A DNA stretch of 64,000 nucleotides from Aurantiochytrium sp. KH105 (GCA_003116975.1 BGKB01000064.1:264567-328566); one strand, 5' to 3'; counted from the stretch's first letter, positions 20,064 through 30,336 are shown. Notes: generated by a model not told the origin, from the sequence alone. Made by a program: numbers and translations.

Positions 20064-23000
20064 ATGGCGCCCAACGAAAAGGCGGCCAAGACCCCGACCC
20101 CTCCGGGCGCAAGGGCCAAGACGTCGGAGGAGGAGGCAGAGGAAGACGGGGACGCCTTTCGCGAGTTTGTGGACGTGGGCGAGGCAACAGACGATCGCAA
20201 GACACAAGATGCGTTGCCCGCGGAAAAGGCCTTTGAGAGACTTCGCGCTGGCGTGGTCGGCACGCTCGACCCCGTGGACACGCCCTTTGGCGTGAAGCCG
20301 CTCGTGTACGCAGACTGGACTGCGAGCGGTCGCGCTTTTGGACCCATCGAAACCTATGTGCGCGAAAAGGTGTACCCGTTTTACGCCAATACGCACACGT
20401 CCTCGTCAATTACGGGATTGCAGTCGACTTGTTTCCGCGCTGAAGCGCGGCAAATCATCCAGCAGGCCGTCAATGCCAACACACGGACTGACGTCGTCCT
20501 TTTCGCGGGAACAGGCGCTACGGGCGCTGTAAACAAGCTCGTAAGCGTGCTCGGTCTCGACGTCCCGCTCCGGGCCGACGAAGTCTCTCGCCCGCGCCCC
20601 GTCGTCTTTGTCGGGCCCTTTGAGCACCATAGCAACCTTTTGCCTTGGCGCGAGTCAAGCGCAGAAGTTGTCTGCGTGCCCGAACGCCAGGATGGGCTTG
20701 GGATTGACCGGGACGCCTTGGCAGAGCTCTTGCGAACGTACGCGGACCGCCCTCTCTTGGTCGGCGCTTTTTCGGCTGGGTCGAACGTCTCTGGCGTCCT
20801 CGAGGATGTCGATCGCATTTCTGCGCTCCTGCACCGCCACGGGGCCCTCGCGTGCTGGGACTATGCTGCGGCTGGACCTTATGCGCGCATCGACATGAAC
20901 CCCGTTCTTGCGGGTGAGGACCCCGATCGTCCCTTTGCGTACAAGGACGCAGTCTTTCTCTCCACGCACAAGTTTGTGGGAGGCATTAATACTCCGGGTG
21001 TCCTGGTTGCCAAAAAGAAGCTCTTTGGCAATGCCGTACCTGGAACGGGTAGTGTCGGTGGCGGCACGGTTTACTTTGTGCGCGAGGACGGCCACAGATA
21101 TCTCTCGAACCGCGTCGAGCGGGAGGAAGGGGGCACCCCAGATGTGGTGGGCGCCATTCGCGCGGGCCTTGCTTTCCAGCTCAAACAGAGCGTGGGCTGG
21201 GCGAATATCGAGGCCCGTGACAAGGTGATTGGTCGCAAAATCGCGGCCAAGCTCGGTTCGGAGCCCAAGCTGGTCCTGCTCGGTCCCAAGTGGGGCGACG
21301 CGGAAAGTAGCCGGCTGCCCATCGTGTCTTTCCTGGTTCGTCACGGTGCCCGCTTCTTGCATTACAATTTTGTGTCTGCAGTTCTCAACGACGTCTTTGG
21401 AATTCAGACGCGAGGCGGATGCATGTGCGCCGGACTTTACGCGCAGCGTCTTTTGGGCATGTCTCGCGAGTCTGTCGAAGCCATCGAGGACGAGCTCTTG
21501 CGAAACCCCAAGCACTCGGAGTATCTGCGCCCAGGCTTTAGCCGTTTGAGTCTCGCCTATTTTGCGAGCGACGAAGAGCTCGACTACGTCCTCGACGCAG
21601 TGTGCGCTGTGGCGCAGCTGGGCTGGAAACTTTTGCCGCAGTATCGTTTCAACACGCGGACCGGTGAATGGAAGCACAAATCGCGTTTCACCAAGTTTCC
21701 GGGGCGCCTTTGGCTCGGCGACGCCAATCTCTTGGGCGCGACGCCCTCGGAACCGGAGAACGAGGATCGTGCTCGGCCCGACTCTTTTGCGTTTCCTGAT
21801 CTCCTACAGCAAGGCATTCAACAGATGGACGCCGCCGCAGAAGAGTCGGCCAAAGAGACGCTTGGAGACCAGACGCAGCTCTTTACGCCCGAGGCTGCGC
21901 CGCTCCGGTGGTTTGCCGTGCCTTCAGAGGTTCATGCAGAGCTCAGCGCTGGCAGCAACAAGTGGGCCGCAGCTTCCACGGAGGCGCGCGCCTCGGAGGG
22001 GAAAGAAGGAGAAGAAGACAAATCTGCGGTCACTTCGAATCCGGTGACCGGGCCTTTGGACCCCTTTAAGTATTGGGCGATGGTGCGCGAGAGCATGCCA
22101 GTAGCACCTGCACTGACTGCGTCGGATGAATCAGATAATGCAGCAGACCGCGCGCGTAAGCGTGGGCCCGAGGCCAAGGAAGAGCCCGCGAAGCGAGCCA
22201 AAGCGAAGACGGAAAAGTCCTCAACTGTGGTGGTGTGCGAAGACAACTCGTGCTTTCGCGTGCGCAAGCGTGACAAGTACCCACTCAGGACGGCGGAGGT
22301 AATTCGTAGCGATCAAGCGGCGCAGAATCTTGCACAACCGCAAGCAGATGCCGCGGTGGTGGCGCCGAAAGCGCCGCCCAAGGCACTCCGTCCTCGGATT
22401 CCCAAGGGCATCTTGAAGAATGTCGGCAAGGCATTGGCACAATGGGAAATGATCCAAGAAGGGGATCGACTCTTGCTTGGACTGTCTGGCGGCAAGGATT
22501 CGCTGGCCCTTTTGCACGTCTTGCTGCACGTGCAAGCCAAGTCGCCCGTCAAGTTCGAACTCGCTGCCTGCACCGTGGACCCGATGACTGAGGCTTTTGA
22601 TCCGAGCCCTCTGATCCCGTATATGGCCTCGCTAGGCGTAACGTACCACTACTTGAAGGAGCCAATATTTGATCGTGCCAAGTCTGGCTCGTTGCAAGGA
22701 ACATCGATCTGTAGCTTTTGCGCCCGTATGAAGCGCGGAGCGCTTTACGGCTGTGCCCGGGAACACGGCTACAACAAGCTTGTGCTTGCGCAGCACTTGG
22801 ACGATTCGGCAGAGACGCTCATGATGGGTCTTTTCCATAATGGCATTGCCCGCGCCATGATGGCGAATTACGAGGAGAAGAAGGGCGACGTCCGTGTAAT
22901 TCGTCCGTTGGCATACGTGCGTGAGCATGAGACCAAGGCGTTTTCTTATGCGGCCAAGCTCCCTGTGATTAACGAGAATTGTCCGGCGTGCTTTGAGGCA

Positions 23001-23279
23001 CCGCAGGAACGCCAGCGCATCAAGCGAATGCTTGCCAAGGAGGAGGCCACGTGCCCACGGATGTTTCACAGTTTGCGCCGTGCGCTCTTGCCGCTCATGG
23101 ACGCAGACCTTCTCAACGAGATGTCAGCCATCACGAGTCGAAGGACGGATCTGGCAAATATGGAGCAGCGGCGTGTCCGGGCTGCGGACCACAAGCAGCG
23201 GAAGCAAGAGAAAGAGCAGGCGAAGGACAAGGAGAAGGAAAAGGAGCACGAGGAGGTCGCCGCAGAAATCAAGGCTTAG
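20064..23279 (+). CDS. Cysteine-desulfurase-like / TtcA-like PP-loop thiolase fusion
   Basis: The 1071-residue protein joins two sulfur-handling enzymes. Residues about 50-570 form a class V aminotransferase fold: EHHSNLLPW, CWDYAAAGPYA, the PLP-lysine motif STHKFVGG (about residue 301) and a Cys loop TRGGCMCAGLYAQRLLG (about 451) where desulfurases carry the persulfide cysteine. After a charged linker with a nuclear-signal-like RKR/KRAK stretch, residues about 785-1020 form an N-type ATP pyrophosphatase of the TtcA/Ncs6 superfamily: LLLGLSGGKDS (PP-loop, about 807), CSFCARMKRGALY, QHLDDSAETL and NCPACFEAPQERQR, with Cys pairs that could hold an Fe-S cluster. TtcA makes 2-thiocytidine in tRNA. 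The fusion would let the desulfurase hand sulfur to the thiolase in cis; this is inference. The start at 20064 has the context ACCATGG. A Lys/Glu-rich tail ends the protein. Confidence 0.9.
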   Translation: MAPNEKAAKTPTPPGARAKTSEEEAEEDGDAFREFVDVGEATDDRKTQDALPAEKAFERLRAGVVGTLDPVDTPFGVKPLVYADWTASGRAFGPIETYVREKVYPFYANTHTSSSITGLQSTCFRAEARQIIQQAVNANTRTDVVLFAGTGATGAVNKLVSVLGLDVPLRADEVSRPRPVVFVGPFEHHSNLLPWRESSAEVVCVPERQDGLGIDRDALAELLRTYADRPLLVGAFSAGSNVSGVLEDVDRISALLHRHGALACWDYAAAGPYARIDMNPVLAGEDPDRPFAYKDAVFLSTHKFVGGINTPGVLVAKKKLFGNAVPGTGSVGGGTVYFVREDGHRYLSNRVEREEGGTPDVVGAIRAGLAFQLKQSVGWANIEARDKVIGRKIAAKLGSEPKLVLLGPKWGDAESSRLPIVSFLVRHGARFLHYNFVSAVLNDVFGIQTRGGCMCAGLYAQRLLGMSRESVEAIEDELLRNPKHSEYLRPGFSRLSLAYFASDEELDYVLDAVCAVAQLGWKLLPQYRFNTRTGEWKHKSRFTKFPGRLWLGDANLLGATPSEPENEDRARPDSFAFPDLLQQGIQQMDAAAEESAKETLGDQTQLFTPEAAPLRWFAVPSEVHAELSAGSNKWAAASTEARASEGKEGEEDKSAVTSNPVTGPLDPFKYWAMVRESMPVAPALTASDESDNAADRARKRGPEAKEEPAKRAKAKTEKSSTVVVCEDNSCFRVRKRDKYPLRTAEVIRSDQAAQNLAQPQADAAVVAPKAPPKALRPRIPKGILKNVGKALAQWEMIQEGDRLLLGLSGGKDSLALLHVLLHVQAKSPVKFELAACTVDPMTEAFDPSPLIPYMASLGVTYHYLKEPIFDRAKSGSLQGTSICSFCARMKRGALYGCAREHGYNKLVLAQHLDDSAETLMMGLFHNGIARAMMANYEEKKGDVRVIRPLAYVREHETKAFSYAAKLPVINENCPACFEAPQERQRIKRMLAKEEATCPRMFHSLRRALLPLMDADLLNEMSAITSRRTDLANMEQRRVRAADHKQRKQEKEQAKDKEKEKEHEEVAAEIKA

Positions 23280-23577
23280 TGATCTGGCAAGTAAAACATG
23301 TTGATACTAAATTTCTAGAAGAGAAACGTGGCGGAAACAACCGAATGAAGACAGTCACTGCGCTATTTGCGGCTCGACGAGTACGAAGAAGATCTCTCTT
23401 TTCTTGGTTGCGTCGATGCATTGGTCGGGAAAGCCGACTGACTTGCTCTCTTACAAAAAAAGTTGGTCGTGTACTTGGGATTAGCAGATCGTTGTCAATT
23501 TGGTTTGATCTCGCTCCCACTTTGACAGATTGTCTTCTACTATTTCAAAAATCAATGCTTTGAACCTGGCCAAGATT

Positions 23578-25731
23578 CTAGGATCCCGTTCCCGTGGGAG
23601 GCGCGAGCGCGACCGAAATGGAGAGGATTTTGACCGGAATAAGAGGCTTGTCGTTTCGATCGACCTTGACGCTCTCAATCTCCCGCGCCACATCCATGCC
23701 CTTGACGACGCGTCCAAAGATGGTATGCTTACCATCGAGCCATGGCGTCTCCTTGGTGGTGATGAAAAATTGGCTTCCGTTGGTGCTCGGACCAGCGTTC
23801 GCCATGGAAAGCGTGAATGGACGATCATGGCGGAGACGTTTGGTATCAAATTCATCTGCAAAAGTCCCGCCCCAAATCGATTCTCCTCCCGTGCCGTTGC
23901 CCTTGGGGTCACCGCCCTGGATCATGAAATCCTTGATGATGCGATGAAAGGTGAGGTTATCATAGTAGCCGCGTTTCGCGTGCGTCGAAAAGTTCTCCAC
24001 TGTGAGCGGCGCTACATCCGGAAAGAGTTCGGCAACGAGATCGCCCATGGACGTGTGAATGGTCGCAGACCGTGCGAGGACTTGCGTGACTTGAAGTCCG
24101 GCGTCACGGTCTCCGCCTGCGCCGCTGCCGCCGAGAAGATTGATTGGTTTTTCGTTGAAAACGTCGCGGCCCGCGCTCGAGTGACTGGGAGCATCATCAT
24201 CGGCCGCGGGCTCGCGGCGTGAAAAGAGATAGAAACGCTGCTTATCAAAAGCAGCGCTCACGATGATGGGATCCACAGCGTTTGCGGCGTTCGCAGAGGA
24301 CTTGTTTTTGAGTGCCGAGGTATCAGCACCATGAAGCGCTCGTTGCATTTGATAGTTGCGATCTGGGACCCCTTGGTGAAGTGCAATGCCCGCGAATCGC
24401 TCGGAGCTCTCGAGTCGACCGAGAACGCGTGTAGTCGCGCCCGTTTCGACGTTGATAAGCTTGATGCCTTCCATGGTTGGTAGCACAAGAAAGGCGCCTG
24501 CCTCGTCAAAGAGAGCTACGGATGGAGGCGCAGCCCCGGTTGCGGCCTTTGCTGCGTATTTGCGTTCGATGGCAACGCGGCGGCCAAAATCAACGGGATC
24601 AATGCCCTGTGCTGCTCCTGCTGCGCCGTCATCGAGGTCCTTGCGCGCCAAGGATTCAGTGATGACGAGCTTTAGTTTTCCGGTTGCAAAGCGAAAGACA
24701 ATAACCTCTCCATTGGCGCAGCTCAGCGCTAGGAGCTTGCCATCTGCGCTTGCGCTCGCTCCAAGCGCAAAGGTCTTGCGCTTGTTCAATTCAAAGAGAT
24801 CAGTTTCGATTTTGCGCGAGAAGCGGACGGTGCCAACCCCAGCATGCGCACGATCCGGAAACTGAAAAGAGGACGTATCTCCCGACGTTCCGTTTGTCCA
24901 ATATTCCACAAAGCCTTGCGCATCAGCGCTGACGACACAGTGGCGTTCGGGAAGAAAGCAAAGAGCCGTGACGGGCGCGCGATGGAGATCGATCTTGGCC
25001 AGAGGGTGCGCTCCGTCTGTCGACTCATGGTCAAAGATTGCAATTGTGCCGTTGTCGCGATGCGCTACGGCAATAAGATGTCGGTTCGTTGCCACGCTGC
25101 GCGGGTGACTCCGAAGCCATGTGACTGGCCCAGGTGCAAAGTCAAGGGCAATGATGTTGGTCATGTCGAAACCTGCAACATCAAATACCTTGAGTGTGTT
25201 ATCAAGACCCGCACTGCAGAGCCTTTTGCCGTCGAGGCTCATGCTCAATGCGGTGAGCGCTTCGGCATGAGCTTGATAGGTTTTCACAAACTCTACTCGA
25301 GCGGGCATAATTTTCCAGAATCGAACTTGGCCGTCGTCACTGCCAGTCACGATAAAGCTGCAGGCAGCAGAGACGGCTGTGTGTGTCACCTGCGTCTTGT
25401 GCATGTAGCTCTTTTCGTAGAGGTCCGCGCAAGGGAGCCTGTCCAGGTAAACTTTTTCAAGAGCTGCGGAACGCTTGCGTTTCTTGCCTCTGCCGCTGCT
25501 GATTGCTTCCGGGGCTTCATCCTTGTCGTGCGTCGCGTCTTGAGACGCGGCGCCGCTCTTTGCGCTTTCCTCGTTTGCCACAGCGCCGTTTTGTTGGTCG
25601 CTCGCCGCTGCAGCGTTGTGGTTTTTCGCCGCGTGACCTTGATCTCCTCCGCTGGGGGCGCTGGCCTTGGTCTTTACAGGCTGCGGCAGCCGCGGGCCTT
25701 CGTCGTCGCTACTTTCGTCGCCGCTACCCAT
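23578..25731 (-). CDS. PPWD1: PPWD1: WD40-repeat cyclophilin
   Basis: The 717-residue protein matches peptidylprolyl isomerase domain and WD repeat-containing protein 1, a spliceosome-associated cyclophilin. An acidic/Lys-rich tail (residues 1-90, with KKRKR as a likely nuclear signal) precedes a WD40 region (about 95-540), where VTGSDDGQVRFWKI and SLDGKRLCSAGLDNTLKVFD are clear blades. Residues about 555-710 are a cyclophilin-type cis-trans isomerase: FHRIIKDFMIQGGDP, GTGGESIWGG, FTLSMANAGPSTNGSQFFI and LDGKHTIFGRVV, with the catalytic Arg and the FFI residues present. Length fits the family (human about 646) with a few longer loops. The start at 25731 is the first ATG. It is divergent from the lipase gene. 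Confidence 0.95.
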   Translation of the reverse strand: MGSGDESSDDEGPRLPQPVKTKASAPSGGDQGHAAKNHNAAAASDQQNGAVANEESAKSGAASQDATHDKDEAPEAISSGRGKKRKRSAALEKVYLDRLPCADLYEKSYMHKTQVTHTAVSAACSFIVTGSDDGQVRFWKIMPARVEFVKTYQAHAEALTALSMSLDGKRLCSAGLDNTLKVFDVAGFDMTNIIALDFAPGPVTWLRSHPRSVATNRHLIAVAHRDNGTIAIFDHESTDGAHPLAKIDLHRAPVTALCFLPERHCVVSADAQGFVEYWTNGTSGDTSSFQFPDRAHAGVGTVRFSRKIETDLFELNKRKTFALGASASADGKLLALSCANGEVIVFRFATGKLKLVITESLARKDLDDGAAGAAQGIDPVDFGRRVAIERKYAAKAATGAAPPSVALFDEAGAFLVLPTMEGIKLINVETGATTRVLGRLESSERFAGIALHQGVPDRNYQMQRALHGADTSALKNKSSANAANAVDPIIVSAAFDKQRFYLFSRREPAADDDAPSHSSAGRDVFNEKPINLLGGSGAGGDRDAGLQVTQVLARSATIHTSMGDLVAELFPDVAPLTVENFSTHAKRGYYDNLTFHRIIKDFMIQGGDPKGNGTGGESIWGGTFADEFDTKRLRHDRPFTLSMANAGPSTNGSQFFITTKETPWLDGKHTIFGRVVKGMDVAREIESVKVDRNDKPLIPVKILSISVALAPPTGTGS

Positions 25732-26183
25732 GGTCCTGTCCCTGGGTCCGCGGCGCAGCTCCGCTCCTCTGTGCTTGCTCTTTGCGCGATTCGTGTTTCT
25801 GTTTTGTTGCTTCTACAAGTTGCATAAGCCGGGCTCCACACCACTGGTGAAGAGAGAGGAAGGGGAAAAAAGGCCATCTTCATCATCATGATCATCGTCA
25901 TCATGTTCATGGTCATCATGAGCGTCATGACGATCATCATTAGCAGCAGCAACACAAGCACCAAACACCAGCGGCCTAGACCTTGCTTTCGCTTTCGCTT
26001 CGCAAACGTCGACATGGTTTTTGCAAGCCTCGATGGCGAGAATTTTCACCTGCCTTGTATTCGCAAAAGCCAAGCCGCAGCTGGCGAGCGCAGAGCAAAC
26101 AAGCATCGTGGATCTTGGGCATCGTGGATCTTGGAGCTTGAGCGAACCCGATTCTCGCGTGCACCGGAGGGAGGAAAGCAAGG
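25732..26183. promoter_or_regulatory. Shared upstream region of PPWD1 and lipase genes
   Basis: A CATCAT/ATGATC-like simple repeat lies at 25878-25942. A perfect 16-base tandem duplication (GCATCGTGGATCTTGG) lies at 26103-26134, about 50 bases before the lipase start. Confidence 0.5.
26103..26134. repeat. Perfect 16-bp tandem duplication
   Basis: Two identical adjacent copies of a 16-base unit sit just upstream of the lipase ATG. It could be a recent duplication or a paired binding site. Confidence 0.8.
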
Positions 26184-27149
26184 ATGACGAAGCTCGTGCA
26201 GGCGGTGCTTGCGGTGGCGGCAATGACGAGCTGCGAGACGCTGGGCTCTGTGCAAGGCTCCTCGGAAACAGTGAGGGCGTTGTCATCGTGGACTCAGGTG
26301 AGCGAGGCCCTGGTGTCCGGGGTGGCGGACGTAGACGAGCTGCGCGAGGCGCTGCTGCCGCTGGCAAAGGCATCGCATGCGTCGTACGCCGGCGATGTCG
26401 GTGAAGATATTGGTCAGGATTTCGCGTTGGTGGCAAGGGAAACACCAGAGGATGGCATGAATGCGTTGGCATATCTTGCTCCTGATGCACGGGTGATTGT
26501 GGCTTTCCGCGGCACCACGAGCGAGTCCGATGACTGCGCCGATGTCTTGCTCTTTACGCCAGAGAAACCTCTGCCAGAATCATGTGAAAAGTACTCTAAT
26601 TACACCCTCGACTATGTGTCGCGGGCTTCGGAATTCGTTCACGAGGCGATATCGGCAGCTGCAACATCACCAGCAGCTGAGGCCAGTGACAAGGATGAGA
26701 AGGAAGCGCTGGACGTGGTGTTCACGGGCCACAGTCTGGGTGCCTCATTGGCACAGCTCATGGCGCTTTCATACCATGCGTCGGGAATGGACAATGTTCA
26801 ATTTCGGGCAATTGCATTTGCACCCGCGGGCGTGAAGGAGATCGCCGAACGCGACGGCTTTCCGACGGATGATGCCAAGAAGGTGGCCGCAGTCATTGTA
26901 AACCCCTTTGATCCTGTGTACACAACGACGGAGCGCACGGAGATTGGAAGAGTTTGCAAGTTTCAAAGCATTTCGGAGCCATTGATGTGTCGTTGCTGCA
27001 AGTCACTGGAGGATAAAAGGCGATTGCTCGAGGGGCAACAAGCAATTTCGATGAGCCTATGCTGTCGTGTGTGTTTTGCGAAGGCGCATCGATTTCCAAA
27101 TTACATGGAAGCCCTGACGGCCATGGAGGAAGATCCGGACTGCAAGTAA
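26184..27149 (+). CDS. Secreted class 3 lipase
   Basis: The 321-residue protein is a fungal-type (class 3) triacylglycerol lipase-like alpha/beta hydrolase. The N-terminus (residues 1-24, LVQAVLAVAAMTSC) looks like a signal peptide, or a lipobox-like sequence by chance. VIVAFRGTTSESD holds the oxyanion-hole strand, and VVFTGHSLGASLAQLMAL carries nucleophile Ser184. Asp243 (NPFDPVYT) and His302 (AHRFPNY) complete a plausible triad. Between the Asp and the His lies a cysteine-dense stretch (CRCC at 269-272, CCRVC at 293-297), which is unusual for this family and may form local disulfides or bind metal. Length is normal for the family. The exact lipid substrate cannot be told. Confidence 0.88.
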   Translation: MTKLVQAVLAVAAMTSCETLGSVQGSSETVRALSSWTQVSEALVSGVADVDELREALLPLAKASHASYAGDVGEDIGQDFALVARETPEDGMNALAYLAPDARVIVAFRGTTSESDDCADVLLFTPEKPLPESCEKYSNYTLDYVSRASEFVHEAISAAATSPAAEASDKDEKEALDVVFTGHSLGASLAQLMALSYHASGMDNVQFRAIAFAPAGVKEIAERDGFPTDDAKKVAAVIVNPFDPVYTTTERTEIGRVCKFQSISEPLMCRCCKSLEDKRRLLEGQQAISMSLCCRVCFAKAHRFPNYMEALTAMEEDPDCK

Positions 27150-27648
27150 TCTTGTCGCTTTTCAACTTGCTCTTCTTGCCCCTTCCCTCCTCGAAACCGA
27201 ACAGCCGCCAAGCGTGAGCGCGAGGGCTTTAGTAAGCAAAAAAACAATCTTTCTTTTTTTTCATAAAAATTGACCACGAATGATTGAGCATGTTGTCAAA
27301 TGACCATCAGGTTGGTTGCGCAAAGGAAAGGGAGGATGCGAGGCGCGCTCGGCATTTCGCCTTGCGATGGTTCTTCTTCATCTTCTTTTTTCCTTCTCTT
27401 TGTTCAAAGTCGCTCGCTTTGAGAGAGGATTATGAATTTGCAACCTTTTGATGTGACTCGATGGAATCTCAAAAGCAGATAGCACAAAGGAAACATGAGC
27501 CAGCCGCGGTGGCGGGCATGCTGAGAGATGGCTGCGAACTTGCGAGACGGAGACGAAAATCCGAGGTAGACGCAGCACCGCAGCAAAGGCGGCAGGTTGT
27601 GAAATGAATGAATGGAGCAGTAACGGGCATTGAAGAGACCCGCTTTAC
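27150..27648. other. Intergenic between convergent genes
   Basis: No gene is seen. T-rich and A-rich tracts near 27238-27270 and a pyrimidine-rich tract near 27365-27405 may mark 3' ends. Confidence 0.5.
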
Positions 27649-29223
27649 TTACTCGACGAGGTCCTTGAGGTCCTCGTCCTCGTCACCTTCGTCCTCGCGC
27701 TTCTCGAAGGTGAGGACCTTGATCATGTTGGACTGACCGGAGACGGCGTCGCGCATGCCGTGGAGGGCGACAAGCTGCTCACCAGGTTGGATCCAGCCGA
27801 GCTCGTGGCTGATCTCGGCGGCGCGGAGCAGGATCGAGTGCGTGCCGATCATGCTGCCCATGACGCGAGCGCGGCAGCCGCGGAGAAGACCCTCGCACTG
27901 GCGCGCGGCCTCCGGGTCGGCGGTGAGGACGAGAACGGGGACAACGGGGCGGTACTTGGCAACGAGGCGAGCCGTGGTACCGGTCTCGGTGAGAACGACA
28001 ATGACCTTGGCGGACATGTCCATGGCCGTCTTGACGGCAGAGCTGGCGACGGCCTCGGGGGTGTCGAGGGGCTTGCCGTTCTGAATGATGTTGACGGTGG
28101 TGCGGGTGGCGTTGTAGAGTTTAGGGTGGTTGATGGCGGACTCGGCCTCGCGGCAGATGGAAGCCATGATGCTGACGGCCTCGAGCGGGTACGAGCCACC
28201 GGCGGACTCGCCACTGAGCATGACGGCATCAGAGCCGTCGAGAACGGCGTTGGCGACGTCAGTGCACTCGGCACGGGTGGGGCGCGGGGCCTGGATCATG
28301 GATTCGAGCATCTGGGTGGCGGTAATGACGGGCTTGCCGACGACGTTGCAGCGGCGGATCATCCACTTTTGCGCGAGGAAGACGGCCTGGGAGCGGATCT
28401 CCATGCCGAGATCACCGCGGGCGACCATGATACCGTCGGAGGCCTCGAGGATCTCGTCAAAGTTGTGAAGGCCGGCCTCGTTCTCGATCTTGGAGATGAT
28501 CTTGATGTGGCGGCCGCGCGCGCCAAGGACGTCGCGGATCTTGTGGACATCGGAGGCGCGCTGGACGAAGGAGGCGGCGACGAAGTCGACGTTGTGGACG
28601 ACGCCAAAGTTGACGAGATCGTTCTCGTCCTTCTCGCCGATGGTGGGGAGGTCGACCTCGACACCGGGGAGGTTCATGTTCTTGCGCTCGGAGAGCTTGC
28701 CGGTGTTGAGCATCTCAACGACGACGGAGGTCTCGCGGATCTCGACGACCTTCATGGTGAGCGAGCCGTCAGCGGCGAGGATGGTGCCGCCGACCTGCAC
28801 GGAGCTGCAGAGGCCCTTGTACGAGCATGCGAACTTGGTTTCATCGCCCTTGAAGTCGTAGTCAGTGGTGATTTCGACCTTGGAGCCCTTTTCGAGCATG
28901 ACGTGGTCGCCGTTGGCGAGGAAGCCCGTGCGGACCTCGGGGCCCTTGGTGTCGAGGAGGACGGCAACCTGGCGGTCCGGTCGTTCGGCGGCGGCGGCGC
29001 GAATGTTGGCGAGCGTGTTGGCGTGGGTGGGGTGGTCGCCGTGGGAGAAGTTGAGGCGGCACACGTTCATGCCGGCGTCAATCATCTTGACGAGGGTCTC
29101 CTTGTCCCAGCTCGCGGGGCCGATCGTGCAGACGATCTTGGTCTTGCGCTCGCCCTCGGCGGGCGTCAGGATCGAGTCCAGCGTGATGCCGCTGTTGCGG
29201 AGCGTGTTCGAGTTGTCGCCCAT
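27649..29223 (-). CDS. Pyruvate kinase
   Basis: The 524-residue enzyme transfers phosphate from phosphoenolpyruvate to ADP, the last step of glycolysis. KIVCTIGPAS near the start, GMNVCRLNFSHGDH, the DTKGPEVRTG segment, the ISKIENEAG strand with the catalytic Lys and Glu, MVARGDLGMEI, the NVVGKPVITATQMLESM helix and DAVMLSGESAGG are all present, so the A, B and C domains are complete. The C-terminal domain ends in an acidic tail. The start at 29223 (MGDNSN) is chosen because the domain begins about 25 residues later and the upstream in-frame extension to 29454 is Arg/Glu-rich leader. No targeting peptide is evident, so it is probably cytosolic. Codon use is strongly GC-ending, consistent with high expression. 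Confidence 0.97.
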   Translation of the reverse strand: MGDNSNTLRNSGITLDSILTPAEGERKTKIVCTIGPASWDKETLVKMIDAGMNVCRLNFSHGDHPTHANTLANIRAAAAERPDRQVAVLLDTKGPEVRTGFLANGDHVMLEKGSKVEITTDYDFKGDETKFACSYKGLCSSVQVGGTILAADGSLTMKVVEIRETSVVVEMLNTGKLSERKNMNLPGVEVDLPTIGEKDENDLVNFGVVHNVDFVAASFVQRASDVHKIRDVLGARGRHIKIISKIENEAGLHNFDEILEASDGIMVARGDLGMEIRSQAVFLAQKWMIRRCNVVGKPVITATQMLESMIQAPRPTRAECTDVANAVLDGSDAVMLSGESAGGSYPLEAVSIMASICREAESAINHPKLYNATRTTVNIIQNGKPLDTPEAVASSAVKTAMDMSAKVIVVLTETGTTARLVAKYRPVVPVLVLTADPEAARQCEGLLRGCRARVMGSMIGTHSILLRAAEISHELGWIQPGEQLVALHGMRDAVSGQSNMIKVLTFEKREDEGDEDEDLKDLVE

Positions 29224-29784
29224 GGTGCTCGGCTGTGTCTTCTTCTCTCCTTCTCCTTCTCCTTCTTTTTCTTCTTCTGCTGCGGCTGCTGCTGCTTCGG
29301 GCCTGCCTCTGCGCGTGGGGTTGGCTGAGGTCCGACGGGCTGGCGGCTGATGCGGTTCTGCCGCCAGGCTTCTCTCCCTCCTCTCTCCTTTCTCTCTCCC
29401 TCTCTGCGGCTCCAGATCAGACCAGATCACAAGAATGAACGGGCGCTCGATCACTGCGGCCGCGTCAATGGACGAATCGCCCCGTGAATGAACAAAAGCC
29501 TCGACAAAGTGGGTGAACGACGGACGAACAAACCGACATTGACAGAGAGTGTTTTCGATTGATCGCCCACGCTTGCAGGAAGACGGGCGCGCACGCTTCC
29601 TTGCTTCCTCCCTCCCTCCCTCCGTAGCTAGCTAGCTTGCTTGTTTGTTTGTTTGTTCCCCTTGCATCGACCGAGCGCCGCGGCGTGCATCATCATCGCC
29701 GCCGATCGCCGCGCATCATCGCCGCCGCCGCCGCCGCCGCCCTCGTCCTCCGACCCGACGCGGCGATGTCGCAGCCGCGGCGTG

Positions 29785-29895
29785 GCCTGGCCTGGCCAGG
29801 CCAGGCTCGGCTCGGCTCGGCTGCGCTGGGCTTGGACCCCGGTGGACTGGACCGGAGTGGAGCGGAGCGGAGCGGGATGGAGTGGAATGAAGGTG
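29785..29895. repeat. GGCCT/GGCTC and GGAGC pentamer repeats
   Basis: Degenerate five-base units follow each other: GGCCT, GGCTC, then GGAGC/GGAGT. Confidence 0.7.
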
Positions 29896-30019
29896 AACGG
29901 GTCGGGCGATATTCGTCCAGCCAGGGCGCACAGTGCGCCGGGGCGCGGGCTGTTTGTGCTGGCGGGGCGCGTCGCGACGCAGGAGGCCTCGGCGCGCACG
30001 TCGCACCGCACGGAGGCAG

Positions 30020-30046
30020 CCTGGCTGGCTGGCTGGCTGGCTGGCT
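30020..30046. repeat. TGGC tetramer run
   Basis: About six perfect TGGC units. Confidence 0.85.
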
Positions 30047-30336
30047 GACTGTGGCGCGAGCGGCGGCGCGGGACGCGCTATGATGCGCTGGGACGAATGA
30101 TGATGGCGATGATGATGATGAAGAAGATTGAGCTGGGCTGCGAGGCCGCGTGCGAGCGCGCGGGCGGCAGGGCGGCAGCGTGCGGCAGCGCGGTGCTGCG
30201 TGCGCTCTGTAGGGCGGCCTCCCAGAAGGAGTGGGAGAGAAGTGAAGTGGAGACGGGCCTGCTCGCAAGCGCATGGGACGCGGGGTCCGGCAGAACCCCT
30301 GTGACGGGTCCCTCTCGGCACAAAAGGCCCCCGGCA

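Noticed and set aside
27760-29328. 522-codon frame on + strand
   Set aside because: Antisense to pyruvate kinase; Gly/Asp/Val/Leu-rich with no domain.
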